64,000 nucleotides of DNA from CBDFLS01 sp965249185 (GCA_965249185.1 CBDFLS010000002.1:1612001-1676000); one strand, 5' to 3'. Shown: positions 32,065 to 40,068, numbered from the stretch's first letter. Numbers and translations: made by a program. The notes: a model not told the origin generated them from the sequence alone.

Positions 32065-32108
32065 TGACAAACCGGCTCCATTTCCTAGCGCAGCGTGGTC
32101 TTTGGTAA
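32061..32108 (+). CDS. 15-codon leader ORF in frame with and abutting terL
   Basis: AGGAGG (32047-32052), 8-nt spacer, ATG ATG at 32061. Reads MMTNRLHFLAQRGLW, then TAA immediately followed by the terL ATG, in the same frame. The best ribosome binding site in the area therefore serves this leader, and terL has no site of its own. Either translation restarts at terL after the stop, or the stop has interrupted a longer terL. Confidence 0.5.
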   Translation: MMTNRLHFLAQRGLW

Positions 32109-34388
32109 ATGACCTCCGCGATTGAGCGCGCCGTCGCAGCCGTAGGCCCTGAGCGATTCCTGGGCTCGCTCACCGTCCAGGAGCAGCAGGCTCTCGCCTA
32201 CCAGTGGCGGCTATGGGCCAGGCCCTCGCAGCTGCCGCCACCCGGCGAGTGGCTGACGTGGTTGATCATGGCAGGGCGGGGCTTCGGCAAGACCAGGACA
32301 GGTGCCGAATGGATTAGGCAACGGGTGGAGTCTGGTGAGGGTCGCCGAATCGCCTTGGTAGGCCGGACCCCAGCGGATGCCCGCGACGTCATGGTGGAAG
32401 GAGAGTCCGGTATCCTGAACGTATTCCCTCCTGACCAACGTCCCATCTATGAGCCATCTAAGCGCCGCATTACGTTTCATACTGGGGCCATTGCCACCGT
32501 CTACTCGTCGGAGAACCCGGAGCAGCTAAGAGGGCCGACTCATGACACGGCGTGGGTGGACGAATTGGGGACTTTTCAGTCCTCGGAGACGTTCGATAAT
32601 TTACAGCTCGGCCTTCGCATGGGCCGGCCCCGTCAGATCGTCACGACCACACCGCGACCAGTGAGGACTATTCGGGACCTGGTTGCCGACTCCGATACTG
32701 TAGTCACCAGAGGCACCAGTTATGAGAACCGGGCGAACCTTGCCCCTGCATTCTATCGCCAGGTCATACGGCGCTATGAGGGCACCAGGCGGGGCCAGCA
32801 GGAGATCATGGGCCTGCTCCTGGAGGATGTGCCCGGCGCGCTCTGGCAGCGCAGCATGATCAAGTACAAGGCAGCGCCGGAACTAGAGCGTGTAGTTATT
32901 GGCATTGACCCTTCGGTTTCTGACAGTGAGGATGCCGCACGATGTGGTATCGTAGCAGCAGGAAAGGGCACAGATGGTATATATTACGTGCTCGCCGACA
33001 GGTCTTTACGGGCCAGCCCCGACCGTTGGGCGCATGAAGCAATAAGCCTCTTCCATGAACTCAAGGCCAATAGAATCATTGCCGAGGTGAACCAGGGCGG
33101 TAAGATGGTGGAGCTCACCCTTAGAACGATTGATCCTCAGATTCCCTATAGCGCTGTCCATGCCAGCGTCGGCAAGAAGGCCAGGGCCGAGCCCGTGTCG
33201 GCCCTCTATGAGCAAGGCCGAGTGTTCCACGTTGAGCCATTCCGTGATCTAGAGGATCAAATGTGTCTTGCCGGGGGCACGCTTGTAACTTGTATCGACG
33301 GAGATCGAAGAATTGAGGATATTGTCCCCGGTGATCAAGTACTGACGAGCCAAGGATGGCGGATGGTACTCCATGCTGGGCTATCTGGCGTCAAGATGAC
33401 GTTGTACATAGACACCGAAAATGGCTATAATATACAGGCAACGGCAGATCATCCTATTGCCCGGTCAATTAGCGACTTTGTGCCTGCCGGTGAAATCAAT
33501 GCCGGAGATTCTGTCCTATGCCTATCCCCATCGTTCGACCGTTTATTGAATATCGAGGAGAGAGATATTTCCTTGGAAACCACGGCTACTACACGACAAG
33601 TCGCAGCAGAGGGAAGCGGCTTCTCCACCGTGACATCTGGGAGGATGCAAACGGTCCCACCCCGGAAGGCTGGGATGTCCACCATCTCGACCATGATCGA
33701 GAGAATAACGCCCTTGCCAACCTTCAAGCCTTGTCCAGAAGGGAACATGTCAAGCATCATCTCCATGGAATCGCAACGCTTACAACTTCTGAGCGGAAGC
33801 AATCAGCCCGTGAATCATGGGCTCGCCGGAAACCGCATCGGGTTGTTTGCGTCGAATGTGGAGAGCGGTTTCAATCCACAGGTGTCCGTGCTGCCTATTG
33901 CTCCAAGAGATGCTACAGCCGTGCCGTATACCGACGTGCCTATGTGCGAGGCAAGGGCTATCGACGGAAGGATGGCACCTTCCGTGGCAATGTCGGAATC
34001 ACGACTCTTGCACCAGGGCAACGTAGGCAGGCAGGGCTTAAAGCTTGGAAAAGCATCGAGCTTCACAATGTCATCTGCGTGGAGTGCGGGACGGACTTTC
34101 AATCAAGAGCCGTCCGCGCCAAGTATTGCTCTGAGAAGTGCTCTCGCCGAGCGGAACACCGACGTACCTATGTCATCGGTAAGGGTTACGTCCGTAACGA
34201 TGGGACCTTCTATTCCCGTCTACGATCTGACCGTTGAGGGTGCGCACGAGTTCTTTGCCAATGGTATTCTCGTGCATAATTGTACGTGGACTAGTGAAGA
34301 TGGCCCAAGCCCAGATAATATGGACGCTATGGTCTGGGCGCTCACAGAGCTTGCCCTGAGCCGACAGTGGAGGATGAGGCCTATCTAA
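32109..34388 (+). CDS. terL: Terminase large subunit, intein-containing precursor
   Basis: 759 aa precursor; about 420 aa after removal of the 339-residue intein. The N-terminal ATPase has Walker A AGRGFGKT (residues 55-62), Walker B DTAWVDELG (about 145-153) and a TTTPRP coupling motif. The C-terminal nuclease has VIGIDPSVSDSEDAARC (about 264-280) and, after the intein, SPDNMDAMVWALTEL with the last catalytic Asp. It cuts concatemers and pumps DNA into the prohead. The intein sits inside the last nuclease motif, between Met385 and Cys725, so activity should require splicing. Translation probably couples to the leader ORF. Confidence 0.93.
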   Translation: MTSAIERAVAAVGPERFLGSLTVQEQQALAYQWRLWARPSQLPPPGEWLTWLIMAGRGFGKTRTGAEWIRQRVESGEGRRIALVGRTPADARDVMVEGESGILNVFPPDQRPIYEPSKRRITFHTGAIATVYSSENPEQLRGPTHDTAWVDELGTFQSSETFDNLQLGLRMGRPRQIVTTTPRPVRTIRDLVADSDTVVTRGTSYENRANLAPAFYRQVIRRYEGTRRGQQEIMGLLLEDVPGALWQRSMIKYKAAPELERVVIGIDPSVSDSEDAARCGIVAAGKGTDGIYYVLADRSLRASPDRWAHEAISLFHELKANRIIAEVNQGGKMVELTLRTIDPQIPYSAVHASVGKKARAEPVSALYEQGRVFHVEPFRDLEDQMCLAGGTLVTCIDGDRRIEDIVPGDQVLTSQGWRMVLHAGLSGVKMTLYIDTENGYNIQATADHPIARSISDFVPAGEINAGDSVLCLSPSFDRLLNIEERDISLETTATTRQVAAEGSGFSTVTSGRMQTVPPRKAGMSTISTMIERITPLPTFKPCPEGNMSSIISMESQRLQLLSGSNQPVNHGLAGNRIGLFASNVESGFNPQVSVLPIAPRDATAVPYTDVPMCEARAIDGRMAPSVAMSESRLLHQGNVGRQGLKLGKASSFTMSSAWSAGRTFNQEPSAPSIALRSALAERNTDVPMSSVRVTSVTMGPSIPVYDLTVEGAHEFFANGILVHNCTWTSEDGPSPDNMDAMVWALTELALSRQWRMRPI
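33264..34280 (+). other. Intein within terL (339 aa)
   Basis: Splicing blocks are all in the terL frame: block A CLAGGTLVTCIDGDRRIEDI with Cys1, block B ATADHPIAR (TxxH), block F VYDLTVEGAHEFFANG, and block G ILVHN followed by Cys+1. These are the residues needed for N-S shift, Asn cyclisation and ligation. The ~230 residues between blocks B and F are Ser/Thr/Met-rich and resemble no domain, because this DNA encodes an HNH endonuclease in another frame (33518-34237). Confidence 0.9.
33518..34237 (+). CDS. HNH homing endonuclease nested out of frame inside the terL intein
   Basis: 239 aa in the -1 frame relative to terL, start ATG 33518 with GGAG 10 nt upstream. Order: a strand-rich N-part (YRGERYFLGNHGYYTTS), then the HNH_3 core RLLHRDIWEDANGPTPEGWD with VHHLDHDRENNALANLQ (His55, His56, Asp60, Asn64; about residues 35-80). 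Two tandem zinc fingers follow (Cys111/114/128/132 and Cys187/190/204/208), each ending RR.YV.GKGY.R.DGTF. This is a DNA-recognising homing nuclease. It is wholly inside the intein DNA but not in its frame, while the terL frame stays open throughout. Confidence 0.88.
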   Translation: MPIPIVRPFIEYRGERYFLGNHGYYTTSRSRGKRLLHRDIWEDANGPTPEGWDVHHLDHDRENNALANLQALSRREHVKHHLHGIATLTTSERKQSARESWARRKPHRVVCVECGERFQSTGVRAAYCSKRCYSRAVYRRAYVRGKGYRRKDGTFRGNVGITTLAPGQRRQAGLKAWKSIELHNVICVECGTDFQSRAVRAKYCSEKCSRRAEHRRTYVIGKGYVRNDGTFYSRLRSDR

Positions 34389-34657
34389 TGGTTAAACAGA
34401 CTCGAATAATCTTCACCTTGGGCGACGTGGTACAAATACGTTTCGTATGTCCCAAGTGTGACGGAGCAATGACTCAAAAACTCGATGCCAGTGAGCGATT
34501 GCCTGATCAATGTCCTTCATGTAAGCAGCCATGGTCCAAAGAGCCGGGGATTCGTAGCAGCGATCAGATCTTCTTAGAAGCATTGCGACATTATCTGAAG
34601 CAAGATGTGTTTCACGTGCAACTGCAATTCGAATTGGATGGCGAGAAGACAGAGTGA
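34388..34657 (+). CDS. Zinc-ribbon protein, paralog 1
   Basis: 89 aa; ATG 34388 overlaps the terL stop. CPKCDGAMTQKL and QCPSCKQPW supply two CxxC pairs; the rest follows a VKQTRIIFTLGDVVQIRF ... LRHYLKQDVFHVQLQFELDG plan. The protein encoded at 44739 has the same plan (VKETRIVFGIEDLVTARF). Lying between terminase and portal, it is a phage small gene of unknown role. Confidence 0.7.
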   Translation: MVKQTRIIFTLGDVVQIRFVCPKCDGAMTQKLDASERLPDQCPSCKQPWSKEPGIRSSDQIFLEALRHYLKQDVFHVQLQFELDGEKTE

Positions 34658-34661
34658 CATC

Positions 34662-36041
34662 GTGAACCGCTTCACCCGTGGCCTCAAACAAATCTCGCAA
34701 ATGATCTTCGGCCGCACCGCCAGTGGTCGCTCCCCGCTGTTCCTGCCCCGCACCGCCATTGACTATGAGCGCGAGGTAGGCGATGGCACTAAGTCCGATA
34801 TCGTCATGGCTGGCGTCCACTGGCTTATGGGGGCCTTTCCTGAAGCGCCAGTTATTCTCAACCGCTTGACTTCCGATGGCAGCCCAGAGCCCGTTCTGAT
34901 GCATGACTTCCTCTCCCTCCTGAAGCGTCCCAACCCGTACTACAGCGGTGAGCAGCTCTGGATGGGCATTGAGATGAGCTACACCGTGAGCGGCAACGCT
35001 TACGCCATCATCGTGTCAAACAACGCTGGTCGGCCTGCTCAACTCTGGTGGGTTCCACATTGGATGATGGAACCGGAATGGGATAGGGAGGGGAACGAGT
35101 TCCTTACGCATTACGTCTACTCTCCACCGGGCCATAGGCCGATACGCATCGAAGCCGAGGATGTGCTGCACTTCCGGTTCGGCTTCGACCCTAACAATCC
35201 GCGTAAGGGGCTATCGCCTTTACGCACAGTGATGCGTGAGCTTTTCACCGATGCGGAGGCGGCCAATTGGACCGCTTCGTTCCTGCGCAACGGTGCTGTC
35301 CCGTCTATCATGGTCATGCCCAAAGAGAACGCCAACATCCTTCAGAATGACGACGATCTGAAGGCTACAAAGGCTGACTTGTTGGCTAGCTTCACAGGAG
35401 ACCGTCGTGGCGACCCCATGGCCATTGGAGCTCCAGTTGATATTGCGCAGTTTGGATACAATCCGCAGGAGATGGACTTAGCATCCCTGAGAAGGATTCC
35501 TGAGACGCGAGCCGCTGCTGCCCTACGGCTTCCCCCAATCGTCATGGGCCTGCTATCTGGTCTCCAATTTGCGACCTACGCGAACTTTCGTGAAGCAGAA
35601 CGGGTGGCCTACCGGGCCAACCTAATACCGACCTACCGTAACATGGCCGGGACGCTTCATACACAGCTCCTATCCAGGTTCGAGCAGAACATTGATCTGT
35701 TCGAAGTGCAGTTCGATACCTCACAGGTAGAAGCTCTGCAAGAGAACGCTGATGCCCGGGCAGCACGATGGCGAGGTCTATTTGAAGGTGGTGTAGCCGA
35801 GCTAGGCGAAGCCCGTGCAGAAGTGGGTCTTACTGTGGACCCAGCCGTACACGCGATTCGCCGTGTGCCGCTGGCGGTCCTTGAAGTCCCAGCGGGGGAG
35901 GCGTTTCCCTCCTCGCCTCCTCCGTCTGGGACCGAGACACGGAGCCGCAAGGATGTTGAGACTAAACCCGAATCCACCGAAGGACGGCCTTGGGGACAGC
36001 CCTTGAAGAAGCCAGCGGGTGCTCCTCTGAATCTGGGATAA
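34662..36041 (+). pseudogene. HK97-family portal protein, 3' end replaced by IS sequence
   Basis: About 435 phage-derived codons from GTG 34662 (an ATG at 34638, overlapping the upstream gene, is the alternative), then 25 codons of IS DNA. Portal features: HWLMGAFPEAPVILNR, MHDFLSLLKRPNPYYSGEQLW, DVLHFRFGFDP..PRKGLSPLR and LRLPPIVMGLLSG. The portal forms the DNA entry ring. At 35967 an IS1380-family element begins; joining 35966 to 37676 (dropping the IS and one copy of the ctaaa duplication) restores an open frame into the head protein at 37676-38452. The original gene was thus a portal-head fusion of roughly 690 aa. Confidence 0.88.
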
Positions 36042-37670
36042 TGGTTTTGGAACAGAAACCCGCCCGGAAACAAGGAGCACCCAATAGATGCTGCCACAGA
36101 ACAAACCCGACCGTATCCGCATCCTCTTTGACGACCATCGCCTGGTGGCCAATGCCGGCCTGCTCCTGCCGGCCACCCTAGCCCGGCACCTGGGCCTGCG
36201 GGAACTCGTCGACCATCACCTTGACCTCGGCGGAGCGCCGGGACGGGCGAACACTGGGGACAAGATGCTGACGCTGGTCGCTTCCGCGCTGGCAGGCGGC
36301 GACTGCATCGACGACGCCGATGCGCTGCGCGCTGGTGGGACGGTCGGTGTTCTAGGCTGCGTGGTCAAGGCGCCATCCACCCTGGGGACCTTCCTGCGCA
36401 GCTTCCGGTGGGGGCATGTCCGTCAACTCGACCGCGTGAGCCGCCAGTTGTTGGCCCGGGCCTGGGCCGCTGGGGCCGGACCCGGCGACTCGCCCCTGAC
36501 CATCGACCTGGACTCGACAATCTGCGAGACCTATGGACTGGCCAAGGAGGGAGCGCGCCACCACGGCTATACCGGCGCCCGCGGCTATCACCCGCTGCTG
36601 GCCATTGCCGCTGGCACCGGCGAGGTGCTGATGTCCCGGCTGCGCGAGGGCCGGGCCAACACCGCCCGTGGCGCCGCCCACTTCCTGCGTGAGACGGTGG
36701 GGCGGGTGCGCTACGGCGGGGCCAGGGGACAACTCACGGTGCGGGCCGACAGCGGCTTCTACGCCCACACTGTCGTTGCCGCCTGCCGGGAAATGGATGT
36801 CCGCTTCTCTATCACCATCCGCCAGCGCGCCAGCCTGCGGGACCTGATCGAGGCGATACCAGAGGAGGACTGGACTCCCATTCCCTACTGGATGGACGGC
36901 GCCGCCGATGTCGCCGAGACGACTTACACCCCGTTCCAGACCAAGCCGGACGCCGCGCCGGTGCGGCTCATTGTCCGGCGGGTGAAGCCGACGCCCGGTT
37001 CCCAGCTCGCCCTCTTCGCCAGATACAGCTATCACGCCTTCATCACCGACCGCGATGGGGAGACGCTGGAACTGGAGGCCGATCATCGCCGCCACGCCGA
37101 GGTCGAGAACGCCATACGCGACCTCAAGTACGGCGTCGGGCTGAACCACATGCCGTCGGCGCGCTTCGCCGCCAACGGCGCCTGGCTGGCGGTCCAGGTG
37201 ATGGCGCATAACCTGGCCCGCTGGACGGCGCGGATTGGTCTGGGCGAGCGGACCGTGATCACCAAGACCCTCAGGCGGCGGGTCTTCGCTCTGGTGGGAC
37301 GGATCACCCGCTCGGCGCGCCGCCTCACTTTGCATCTCCCCCGGCGCTGGCCTTGGGAAACCCAATTCAGTCGCGCCTTGGCCCGGCTGCAAGCCATTCC
37401 GTTCCCGGCCTGACGGCCAGCCTGCAACTGACCCAACGTCCCCGCAATCTCGCGCCACCCCGGTCGCGAGAGTCCCCTGCTGTGTATCCTCTCGCCATCC
37501 CGCGCATCGCAACTCCCGCATAGGGCCTTAGGGGCCCTATGCGGCGACTGAAGACCGGCCGCCGGCCTCCCATCTACCCCAAGACCCCAGGCCATCTCCC
37601 CTGTAGCTCCCTCACCCACCCCCTTCCGCTGTCCTCACGCCGTCCATCGGTGTCCTTCGGTGGATTCGGG
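35967..37670 (+). mobile_element. IS1380-family insertion sequence inside the portal/head gene
   Basis: 1704 bp. Perfect 19-bp terminal inverted repeats: cccgaatccaccgaaggac at 35967-35985 and its complement at 37652-37670. The target duplication ctaaa is at 35962-35966 and 37671-37675. One transposase gene. About 260 bp at the 3' end are non-coding. Perfect ends and duplication point to a recent insertion. Confidence 0.93.
36088..37413 (+). CDS. IS1380-family transposase
   Basis: 441 aa, a DDE transposase distinct from the one at 2858. LTIDLDSTICETYG holds the first Asp, LTVRADSGFYAHTVV the second, and a late HRRHAEVENAIRDLKYGVGLNHMP block the Glu. C-terminus rich in Arg. AAGGAG 10 nt before the ATG. 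GC content is visibly higher than in the phage genes around it. Intact. Confidence 0.92.
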   Translation: MLPQNKPDRIRILFDDHRLVANAGLLLPATLARHLGLRELVDHHLDLGGAPGRANTGDKMLTLVASALAGGDCIDDADALRAGGTVGVLGCVVKAPSTLGTFLRSFRWGHVRQLDRVSRQLLARAWAAGAGPGDSPLTIDLDSTICETYGLAKEGARHHGYTGARGYHPLLAIAAGTGEVLMSRLREGRANTARGAAHFLRETVGRVRYGGARGQLTVRADSGFYAHTVVAACREMDVRFSITIRQRASLRDLIEAIPEEDWTPIPYWMDGAADVAETTYTPFQTKPDAAPVRLIVRRVKPTPGSQLALFARYSYHAFITDRDGETLELEADHRRHAEVENAIRDLKYGVGLNHMPSARFAANGAWLAVQVMAHNLARWTARIGLGERTVITKTLRRRVFALVGRITRSARRLTLHLPRRWPWETQFSRALARLQAIPFPA

Positions 37671-37675
37671 CTAAA

Positions 37676-38452
37676 GTTACTGCCGCACAGCGCAACGTCA
37701 TACGAGCCCTCCAGCGGGACGCTCAGCAGCTTGAGGGACCCTTTATTAGAGACCTTGAACTAGCCTTTTCTGAGCTTGGACAATTGGCGAGGCGGGCATA
37801 TGAGGAAGCCCGGGAGTTAGTGCGTGCTGGTGGCGATGGCCTTGAAGAGAAGCAGACGCCGGAGGACGAGGCCCTGGCGGAGCGCATCATACAGGGCATG
37901 GCGCTAAGCCAGTGGAGCCAGGACGCCCTAATACCAGCCTTCAATGGCCACTACTTACGCACCACTGAAATGACGGTTGGGTCTATCAACACCGTCCTAA
38001 ATCTCGGTGTCAACCTACCCGATCCTGTGGCACGTGAGATCGTGGCTGCTGGTGGACGACGTGCTGGGCTTCTGGACATTACAGGGGATACACGACGGGC
38101 CATCTTTCGCTCTCTGGCCGATGGTAGGGCCGCTGGCGAAGGTCCACCTGCCCTAGCTCGTCGCATCCGCAGCCAGGTGCCCGCGGGCCGGTTTACGAAT
38201 GCTGGGCCGAAGTACAGGGCTCAACTTATATCTAGGACTGAGACGAAGTACGCACAGAACGTCTCAAGCCTCCAGACCTACCGTCAGTCGGATGTAGTGA
38301 CAGGGCTCTTAGCCTTCGATAATCAGACAGGATTCGGTGATGATGAGTGCGTGGCGAGGGATGGTCGCATCTTCACGTTTGATGAAGCCGAGTCGGAATT
38401 GGCGACTGAGCATCCTCAGGGCACGCTATCATTTGGGCCGGTGACGAGATGA
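37676..38452 (+). pseudogene. Phage head morphogenesis (minor capsid) part, separated from its portal part
   Basis: About 258 codons in the frame that continues the portal once the IS is removed. SPP1 gp7/Mu F-like features: AGLLDITGDTRRAIFRSLADGRAAG, ALARRIRSQVPAGRF, AQLISRTETKYAQNVSSLQTY (the conserved A.TE...A.N) and DDECVARDGRIFTFDEA. Such proteins help start capsid assembly. It has lost its start; only internal TTG/GTG codons could initiate it. Ends in an ATGA overlap with the next gene. Confidence 0.85.
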
Positions 38453-38703
38453 ACCGCTGCAAGGACTGCAAGTGGTGGCTGGAAAAGACTTCTCATGCTG
38501 GTTCATGGGCTTTTGGAATGGATGGACTGTGGGGGGATTGCCAGATTCTACGGCATGACAATAAGCAATGGATGCACGCGAGAGCGTTTGTTGATATGTA
38601 TGTGCCATGCGAGCACACTCTTGTAGAGGATAACTATTGGGGAAGGTTGCATACCGCGTCTGACTTCGGCTGCGTACAGTGGGAGGCCAATGACCGTAAG
38701 TAA
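38449..38703 (+). CDS. Small Cys/Trp-rich phage protein
   Basis: 84 aa. CKDCKWW near the N-terminus, a GDCQIL and a PCEHT in the middle and FGCVQWE at the end. The four Cys positions and Trp-rich style are common in small phage head-region zinc proteins. Overlaps the head gene by four bases. Confidence 0.6.
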   Translation: MNRCKDCKWWLEKTSHAGSWAFGMDGLWGDCQILRHDNKQWMHARAFVDMYVPCEHTLVEDNYWGRLHTASDFGCVQWEANDRK

Positions 38704-38881
38704 CGGCGTAGCCACCACCGATCAGCGTCCCCGCTGCTGGCGCTGTGGGCGGGTTCTCGCTGAGAAGCTTACCCGCCCCTGGGAACTGAGTTGCTCCCGG
38801 TGCAAGGCGACTAATGCGAGTCGCTCGGATGCGGTTCGCCTATCGGAGGCCGACCCCTCGGTGGCTGGTAGCGCACAATAG
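38690..38881 (+). CDS. Com-like zinc-finger protein (Mu family)
   Basis: 63 aa. PRCWRCGRVLAEKLTRPWELSCSRCKATN matches the Com zinc finger of phage Mu, where Com activates translation of the DNA-modification gene mom by binding its mRNA. No mom homolog is recognised nearby, so this may be a free-standing RNA-binding relative. Confidence 0.7.
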   Translation: MTVSNGVATTDQRPRCWRCGRVLAEKLTRPWELSCSRCKATNASRSDAVRLSEADPSVAGSAQ

Positions 38882-38890
38882 GCGTCGGGA

Positions 38891-39235
38891 TCATCCAGGC
38901 CCACCCGCCGAGCTTGACGGCGTCCTTGATGTCTTAGCGGTGACTACTCGCCAGTGCTCCTGACCGCATCCGCATCCCTCGTAGTAGCTGCGTCCCATCG
39001 GAATGTTCTGCCGAGGATAGAACTCAATCCCCCTCTCTGCCAGAAATCGGACAGGGCCGCCCGTGCCCCAGTCCTGATAGGAGTACCACCGCTGCGGCTG
39101 ATGCGCGAGGGCGGTCAGGCATGCATTCAACCGTTTTCGCTGGTGCTCCATCCATTCGGTAGCGGGTATGGCGGTGATCTCTTTGATTGCCTCCACCCCG
39201 CCCATGTTTAGCTTCCCTGAGCCGTTGGTCGTCAT
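38891..39235 (-). CDS. Hypothetical protein, antisense to the late genes
   Basis: 114 aa from ATG 39235 with GGAGGGAAGAG directly upstream. Contains EWMEHQRKRLNACLTALAHQPQRWYSYQDWGTGG and a CGCGQEHWR near the C-terminus. No family recognised. First of three leftward genes plus a tRNA that interrupt the rightward late operon. Confidence 0.5.
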   Translation of the reverse strand: MTTNGSGKLNMGGVEAIKEITAIPATEWMEHQRKRLNACLTALAHQPQRWYSYQDWGTGGPVRFLAERGIEFYPRQNIPMGRSYYEGCGCGQEHWRVVTAKTSRTPSSSAGGPG

Positions 39236-39321
39236 CTCTTCCCTCCTCAATCCCGTGCCTGTCTTCGTCTCTCGGCCCTATCCACTCAGGTCGGCGCGCT
39301 TCTGCTCACTCCCAGGTTGCT

Positions 39322-39522
39322 TCAGGACGCGCGTGGCCCAGCAACCCCAGCAGGACCCCGCGTGCCAGGGACAAGCTTGACCGGTGATGGGACGATCCAG
39401 CCGCGTCCGACTCTCTGAGCCCCTTCGATGCGTCCCTGAGTGAGCAACTGCTGGATGCGCCTCTGGGAGACGCCTAGCTCCTTGGCGGCCTGTTGACTGG
39501 ATAGGAATTGTTGTTGTACCAT
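39322..39522 (-). CDS. Excisionase-like helix-turn-helix protein
   Basis: 66 aa. FLSSQQAAKELGVSQRRIQQLLTQGRIEGAQRVGRGWIVP is the HTH_17 winged helix, followed by a Gly/Pro-rich basic tail. Could regulate the divergent late promoter at 39939 or act as a second excisionase-like factor. Confidence 0.6.
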   Translation of the reverse strand: MVQQQFLSSQQAAKELGVSQRRIQQLLTQGRIEGAQRVGRGWIVPSPVKLVPGTRGPAGVAGPRAS

Positions 39523-39587
39523 GATCTTAGGTGACTAGCCTGGTAATGGGGCAGTTCGGCTTAGCTGGACTGCCCCATCTCATGTCA

Positions 39588-39779
39588 TTACTCCCTATCA
39601 TCCTGAAGGCTTGCCCATATGGGTCGAGCTGCCTCTTGACCCAATAAGTATTCAGTCAAGGCTTTATCCGCTTCTGGAGTCATGATGCCCTTGGCTTCGG
39701 CTTCCATAGCAGCCTTTAGGACGCCTGCGATGAACTTCGCTGATGCTTGTAAGTTGCTATGATGATTACTGTTCATCAT
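39588..39779 (-). CDS. Small helical phage protein
   Basis: 63 aa from ATG 39779 (AGAGGGA immediately upstream). Mostly helical: SNLQASAKFIAGVLKAAMEAEAKGIMTPEADKALTEYLLG. Directly follows the tRNA on the same strand and could share its transcript. Confidence 0.45.
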   Translation of the reverse strand: MMNSNHHSNLQASAKFIAGVLKAAMEAEAKGIMTPEADKALTEYLLGQEAARPIWASLQDDRE

Positions 39780-39794
39780 TCCCTCTTGGGGCGG

Positions 39795-39867
39795 TGGAGC
39801 CAGGGGGATTCGAACCCCCATCTACCAAGGTGACTAACCTGGTGCTCTCCCTTTGAGCTATGGCCCC
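39795..39867 (-). tRNA. Prophage-borne tRNA, irregular anticodon arm
   Basis: Cloverleaf: acceptor GGGGCCA/TGGCTCC (one G-T), D arm GCTC-AAAGGGA-GAGC, T arm GGGGG-TTCGAAT-CCCCC, discriminator A, no encoded CCA. The anticodon region CCAGG-TTAGTCA-CCTTGG has one base too many. With a 7-nt loop the anticodon reads AGT (Thr) but one stem pair is broken; with all five pairs formed the loop has 8 nt. Identity is therefore uncertain. Confidence 0.75.
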
Positions 39868-39882
39868 CTGCTTCATGCTTAT

Positions 39883-39911
39883 AATATACACTATTGCGTA
39901 TTGTTTGTCAA
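39883..39911 (-). promoter_or_regulatory. Strong leftward promoter for the tRNA
   Basis: On the minus strand TTGACA (39906-39911), 17-bp spacer, TATATT (39883-39888), about 16 bp upstream of the tRNA 5' end. Confidence 0.7.
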
Positions 39912-39938
39912 GTGTTTTAGGATGAATCTGAAGGCGAT

Positions 39939-39967
39939 TTGACAAACTCGATCTAGAGTCCTACTAT
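39939..39967 (+). promoter_or_regulatory. Strong rightward promoter for small RNA copy 1
   Basis: TTGACA (39939-39944), 17-bp spacer, TACTAT (39962-39967). Back to back with the tRNA promoter. Predicted start near 39974, at the head of the conserved small RNA. Confidence 0.65.
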
Positions 39968-39973
39968 CTACAT

Positions 39974-40066
39974 ATAGTACCCGTGCGCCTTAGTGCGCCC
40001 GCATGTCGTGGACCAGTACGCTTAGGCGTCAGTGACCCCGTGCATATCTGAAGCACGGGGTTTTTT
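39974..40066 (+). ncRNA. Repeated phage small RNA, copy 1, ending in an intrinsic terminator
   Basis: About 93 nt from the predicted start to the T run. Conserved with copy 2 (45782-45880): a GTG..CC direct-repeat segment, CGCAT.TCGTGGACCAGTACG, a small hairpin ACGC-TTAG-GCGT, CAGTGA, then CCCCGTGC-N9-GCACGGGG and TTTTTT. Having its own promoter and terminator, it is best explained as a separate small RNA rather than only a leader. It has no open frame. The terminator end overlaps the start of the protease gene. Confidence 0.6.
40036..40066 (+). terminator. Intrinsic terminator of small RNA copy 1
   Basis: Eight-pair G+C-rich stem CCCCGTGC/GCACGGGG followed by six T. Confidence 0.8.
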
Positions 40067-40068
40067 GT

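Noticed and set aside
36352..37521. 389-codon minus-strand ORF opposite the IS1380 transposase
   Set aside because: Antisense shadow of a GC-rich coding region; protein is Gly/Arg/Pro-rich with no domain, while the plus strand encodes a clear DDE transposase.
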